64,000 nucleotides of DNA from Flavobacteriales bacterium (GTDB lineage Bacteria; Bacteroidota; Bacteroidia; Flavobacteriales; UBA7430). The DNA is taken from the NCBI GenBank assembly GCA_022425195.1, contig JAKMFX010000019.1, forward strand, positions 1-64,000, read 5' to 3'. The notes below the pieces were generated by a model. The model searched no databases, was not told the origin of the DNA, and worked only from the letters and a program-made list of their open reading frames with translations. Shown in pieces: positions 60,914 to 64,000 of the stretch (the first letter of the stretch is position 1; each line of letters begins with the position of its first letter). A program made the translations under genes and the position numbers.

Positions 60914-63697
60914 TTAGACTACAATATTGATGATCTTTTTAGGTACGATGATCACTTTTTTAGGTGACTTCCCATCCAAGTAATGAACTGACTTTTCGTG
61001 GGCCAAGATTTGTTTCTCAATCTCAGCCCTATCCATATCCAATGGGTACTCCACCTTAAAACGCATCTTTCCATTGAAAGAGACCGGATACAAATGCGAA
61101 CGCTCTACCAAATGAGAGGCATCAAATGATGGAAAATCTTGATACGTAACTCCATCTGTATGTCCTAACTGCTCCCACAATTCCTCGGCAATATGAGGGG
61201 CATAAGAAGAGATCAAAACGACTAGCGGTTCCAGAATAGATCGCTTATTACACTTTTGAGCGGTTAATTCATTAACACAAACCATAAAGGTACTTACGGT
61301 CGTGTTGAAAGAAAAAGCTTCAATATCCTCAGCAACTTTCTTAATGGTTTTGTGGAGTATTTTCAACTCCTCTTTTGACGGGGCGTCATCAGAAATCAAG
61401 AAGTTCCCTTCCTCGTTATGGAACAAACGCCAAAGCCTACGTAGGAAGTTATTTACACCTGAGATCCCATTGGTGTTCCACGGTTTAAACTGCTCCAGTG
61501 GCCCCAAAAACATCTCGTACATTCTCAGTGTATCGGCGCCATACTTCTCTACAATTAAGTCTGGACTAACTACGTTAAACTTTGACTTGGACATCTTCTC
61601 TACTTCGGCTCCACATTTGTAAACCCCCTCTTCAAGAATGAATTCAGCATCGCTAAAATCTGTACGCCATGCTTTGAAAGCCGCTACATCTAAAATATCA
61701 TTCTCTACCATGTTCACATCTGCGTGGATGGCGGTTGTTTCATACTGATCTTTAAGGCCGGATGAGACAAAGGTGTTGGTATCCTTTATGCGATATACAA
61801 AGTTCGAACGACCCAATATCATCCCTTGATTGATCATTTTTTTGAAAGGCTCTTGCTCAGATACAAAACCTCTGTCAAACAAAAATTTCATCCAAAAACG
61901 TGAATACAACAAGTGACCTGTTGCATGCTCTGATCCTCCGATGTATAAATCTACATTTCTCCAATACGACTCAGCTTCTTTCGATACAAATGCACCCTCG
62001 TTGGTAGCATCCATATAGCGCAAGAAATACCAAGACGAACCGGCCCAACCGGGCATCGTATTCGTTTCTATGGCACTCCCCTCAGCAGTCTCCCAATTTT
62101 GTGCTCTGGCCAATGGTGGCTCTCCATCTTCCGTAGGTAAGTATTTCTCTACCTCCGGCAAAGTCAGTGGAAGATCTGTGTCCGCCATTGCTTTTGGTAA
62201 TCCATCTTCAAAATAAATTGGGAAAGGCTCTCCCCAATACCGCTGACGAGAAAATATAGCATCACGAATTCGGTATTGAATCTTTCCATAGCCAATCCCT
62301 TTTTCTTCAATCTTCTCAATAATGAGTCGCGTTGCTTCTTGAACTTCCAATCCATCCAAAAATTCTGAATTTAAGATCGTACCCACTTTACCGTCATGTG
62401 ATTCATGAGGTAAATTACCTCCAGAGATGACTTGAAGAAGTGGTAAATCAAAGTGCTTTGCAAAAGCAAAATCACGAGTGTCGTGAGCTGGAACAGCCAT
62501 TACGGCCCCTGTTCCATAACTTGCCAACACATAATCTCCTATCCAAACTGGAATTTTAGCTCCCGTGAAAGGATTTTTTACATAGGCCCCTGTAAATTGT
62601 CCTGAAACGGTTTTCACGTCTGACATACGATCGCGCTCAGAACGTTTTTTTGTCTCATCAATATATTCCTGAACGGAATCTTTGTATTCAGCAGTTGTTA
62701 TCTTCGATACATATTCGTGCTCTGGCGCAAGCGTCATGTAGGACACGCCAAAAATGGTATCCGGTCGCGTCGTAAACACCTCAATTTCAAGATTTTCATC
62801 ACCAGATAAGGCATCACTTTCGAGTTCAAATCGAATGGAGGCTCCCTCGGATCGCCCAATCCAATTTCTTTGTTGTTCTTTTATCGCATCCGTCCAATCT
62901 ACAGCATCCAATCCGTCCAACAAACGTTGAGCATATGCTGTAATTCGCATGGACCACTGCATCATTCTTTTTTGAACGACAGGGTGGCCTCCCCTTTCAG
63001 ACAAGCCATCTTTGACCTCATCATTTGCCAAAACAGTCCCCAATTCAGCGCACCAGTTGACCATTGTTTCCGAACGAAAAGCCAATCGGTAGGCCAATAA
63101 AATTTCTTCCTGCTCTTTTGCTGTTTTTGAAAGCCACTCTTCGGAAGTAAAGACTTTTGTCTCATCACATTCCGCTTTCACAGAAGCATTACCCTCTTTT
63201 GCAAAGCGCTCAATCAAAGTCTCAATTGGCTTCGCTTGATCTTCATCCTTACAATACCATGAATTAAAAACTTGCTTAAAAATCCATTGGGTCCACTTGT
63301 AATAATTGGGTTCAGAAGTTCGCACCTCTCTATCCCAATCAAATGAAAATCCAATCTTATCCATTTGCTCACGATATCGGGCAATGTTTTTTTCTGTCGT
63401 TATCGCAGGGTGTTGTCCCGTCTGAATTGCGTACTGCTCTGCGGGCAAACCAAATGAATCATAACCCATTGGATGCAACACATTATAACCTTTCAAACGT
63501 TTGTAACGTGCATAAATATCAGATGCAATATAGCCTAGGGGATGACCAACATGAAGTCCAGCACCCGATGGATAAGGAAACATATCCAAAACATAATATT
63601 TGGGTTTGTCAGAATTCGCCTCTACTTGAAAGGTTTTTTCTTTTGCCCAACGCTTTCTCCACTTATCTTCTATGCTGTTAAAATTGTACTCTGCCAT
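60914..63697 (-). CDS. leuS: Leucyl-tRNA synthetase
   Basis: [15 protein letters not shown] (HIGH), [22 protein letters not shown]. Confidence 0.96.
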   Translation of the reverse strand: MAEYNFNSIEDKWRKRWAKEKTFQVEANSDKPKYYVLDMFPYPSGAGLHVGHPLGYIASDIYARYKRLKGYNVLHPMGYDSFGLPAEQYAIQTGQHPAITTEKNIARYREQMDKIGFSFDWDREVRTSEPNYYKWTQWIFKQVFNSWYCKDEDQAKPIETLIERFAKEGNASVKAECDETKVFTSEEWLSKTAKEQEEILLAYRLAFRSETMVNWCAELGTVLANDEVKDGLSERGGHPVVQKRMMQWSMRITAYAQRLLDGLDAVDWTDAIKEQQRNWIGRSEGASIRFELESDALSGDENLEIEVFTTRPDTIFGVSYMTLAPEHEYVSKITTAEYKDSVQEYIDETKKRSERDRMSDVKTVSGQFTGAYVKNPFTGAKIPVWIGDYVLASYGTGAVMAVPAHDTRDFAFAKHFDLPLLQVISGGNLPHESHDGKVGTILNSEFLDGLEVQEATRLIIEKIEEKGIGYGKIQYRIRDAIFSRQRYWGEPFPIYFEDGLPKAMADTDLPLTLPEVEKYLPTEDGEPPLARAQNWETAEGSAIETNTMPGWAGSSWYFLRYMDATNEGAFVSKEAESYWRNVDLYIGGSEHATGHLLYSRFWMKFLFDRGFVSEQEPFKKMINQGMILGRSNFVYRIKDTNTFVSSGLKDQYETTAIHADVNMVENDILDVAAFKAWRTDFSDAEFILEEGVYKCGAEVEKMSKSKFNVVSPDLIVEKYGADTLRMYEMFLGPLEQFKPWNTNGISGVNNFLRRLWRLFHNEEGNFLISDDAPSKEELKILHKTIKKVAEDIEAFSFNTTVSTFMVCVNELTAQKCNKRSILEPLVVLISSYAPHIAEELWEQLGHTDGVTYQDFPSFDASHLVERSHLYPVSFNGKMRFKVEYPLDMDRAEIEKQILAHEKSVHYLDGKSPKKVIIVPKKIINIVV

Positions 63698-63750
63698 AAT
63701 TCCTAATCTGCAAGTTTACAAGACCTTAGCAGGCCTTTTTTTGAGAGGGG

Positions 63751-63758
63751 CAAAGATA
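63751..63758 (-). promoter_or_regulatory. -7 box TATCTTTG (minus), leuS
   Basis: CAAAGATA about 53 nt upstream of the leuS ATG. Confidence 0.5.
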
Positions 63759-63944
63759 GGATTTTTACGTTAAATGAAATGTGATTAGCAGGTAAATGGT
63801 CATTATACATTTGCAATCATTCGCAGTTGAGGTTCACCAGATGAAAACCTGATGAAGAACAAAATTTTATCGAACAGATCCGTGATGATATAAGGCAACA
63901 AACAATAACTAATTTTAGTATTTTAGCTATCTAAATCCGAAGCA

Positions 63945-64000
63945 TTGATTCCAAAGGAAACCATAGATTTAATTTTTGAAACCGCTCGAATAGACGAGGT
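63945..64000 (+). CDS. dnaG: DNA primase DnaG, 3' truncated by the window edge (first ~19 codons)
   Basis: TTG-initiated frame reads (M)IPKETIDLIFETARIDEV, matching the typical Bacteroidota DnaG N-terminus; too short for the ORF track. Confidence 0.75.
   Translation, partial: MIPKETIDLIFETARIDE

Noticed and set aside
1-64000. CRISPR, tRNA/rRNA genes, IS elements, prophage or defence island
   Set aside because: No regularly spaced repeats, no tRNA-like cloverleaf in the short intergenic regions, and no transposase, integrase or phage proteins in the ORFs.

Overview
Core-genome segment of a Bacteroidota bacterium, probably Flavobacteriales-like. Support for this assignment: start-proximal TAnnTTTG promoter boxes, a T9SS C-terminal sorting domain, and DUF6089/DUF2480 proteins. 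The window is densely packed with housekeeping operons: (i) histidine kinases, hemW, rluB, tadA, gatC, plsC, trpS and pdxJ; (ii) an envelope cluster of CBS protein, nadK, DUF6089, uppS, bamA, two ompH/skp genes and murI; (iii) xthA, lspA, a DksA-like gene and ileS; (iv) a complete, translationally coupled trpEGDCFBA operon; (v) a purF-type amidotransferase and gpsA; (vi) a sufABCDSE/DUF59/DUF2480 operon; (vii) sdhCAB; (viii) nhaA, an ALDH, rseP and dxr; (ix) hemACDEF; (x) leuS and the first codons of dnaG. I see no CRISPR array, prophage, IS element, tRNA/rRNA or defence island. The most interesting signal is not in the ORF track. It is an apparent ribosome-mediated attenuator upstream of trpE: a 15-codon leader ORF, MENKNTNNSWWIRFR*, with tandem Trp codons. 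It is followed by competing 1:2, 2:3 and 3:4 helices and an intrinsic terminator, and it sits almost directly at a TAnnTTTG promoter. Other points of interest: several longest-ORF starts that overlap promoter boxes, candidate leaderless genes (thiL, dxr), a UUCG terminator abutting the murI start codon, and a pair of abutting histidine kinases, the first with a degenerate ATP-lid motif. All RNA folding was done by eye; no energies were computed.
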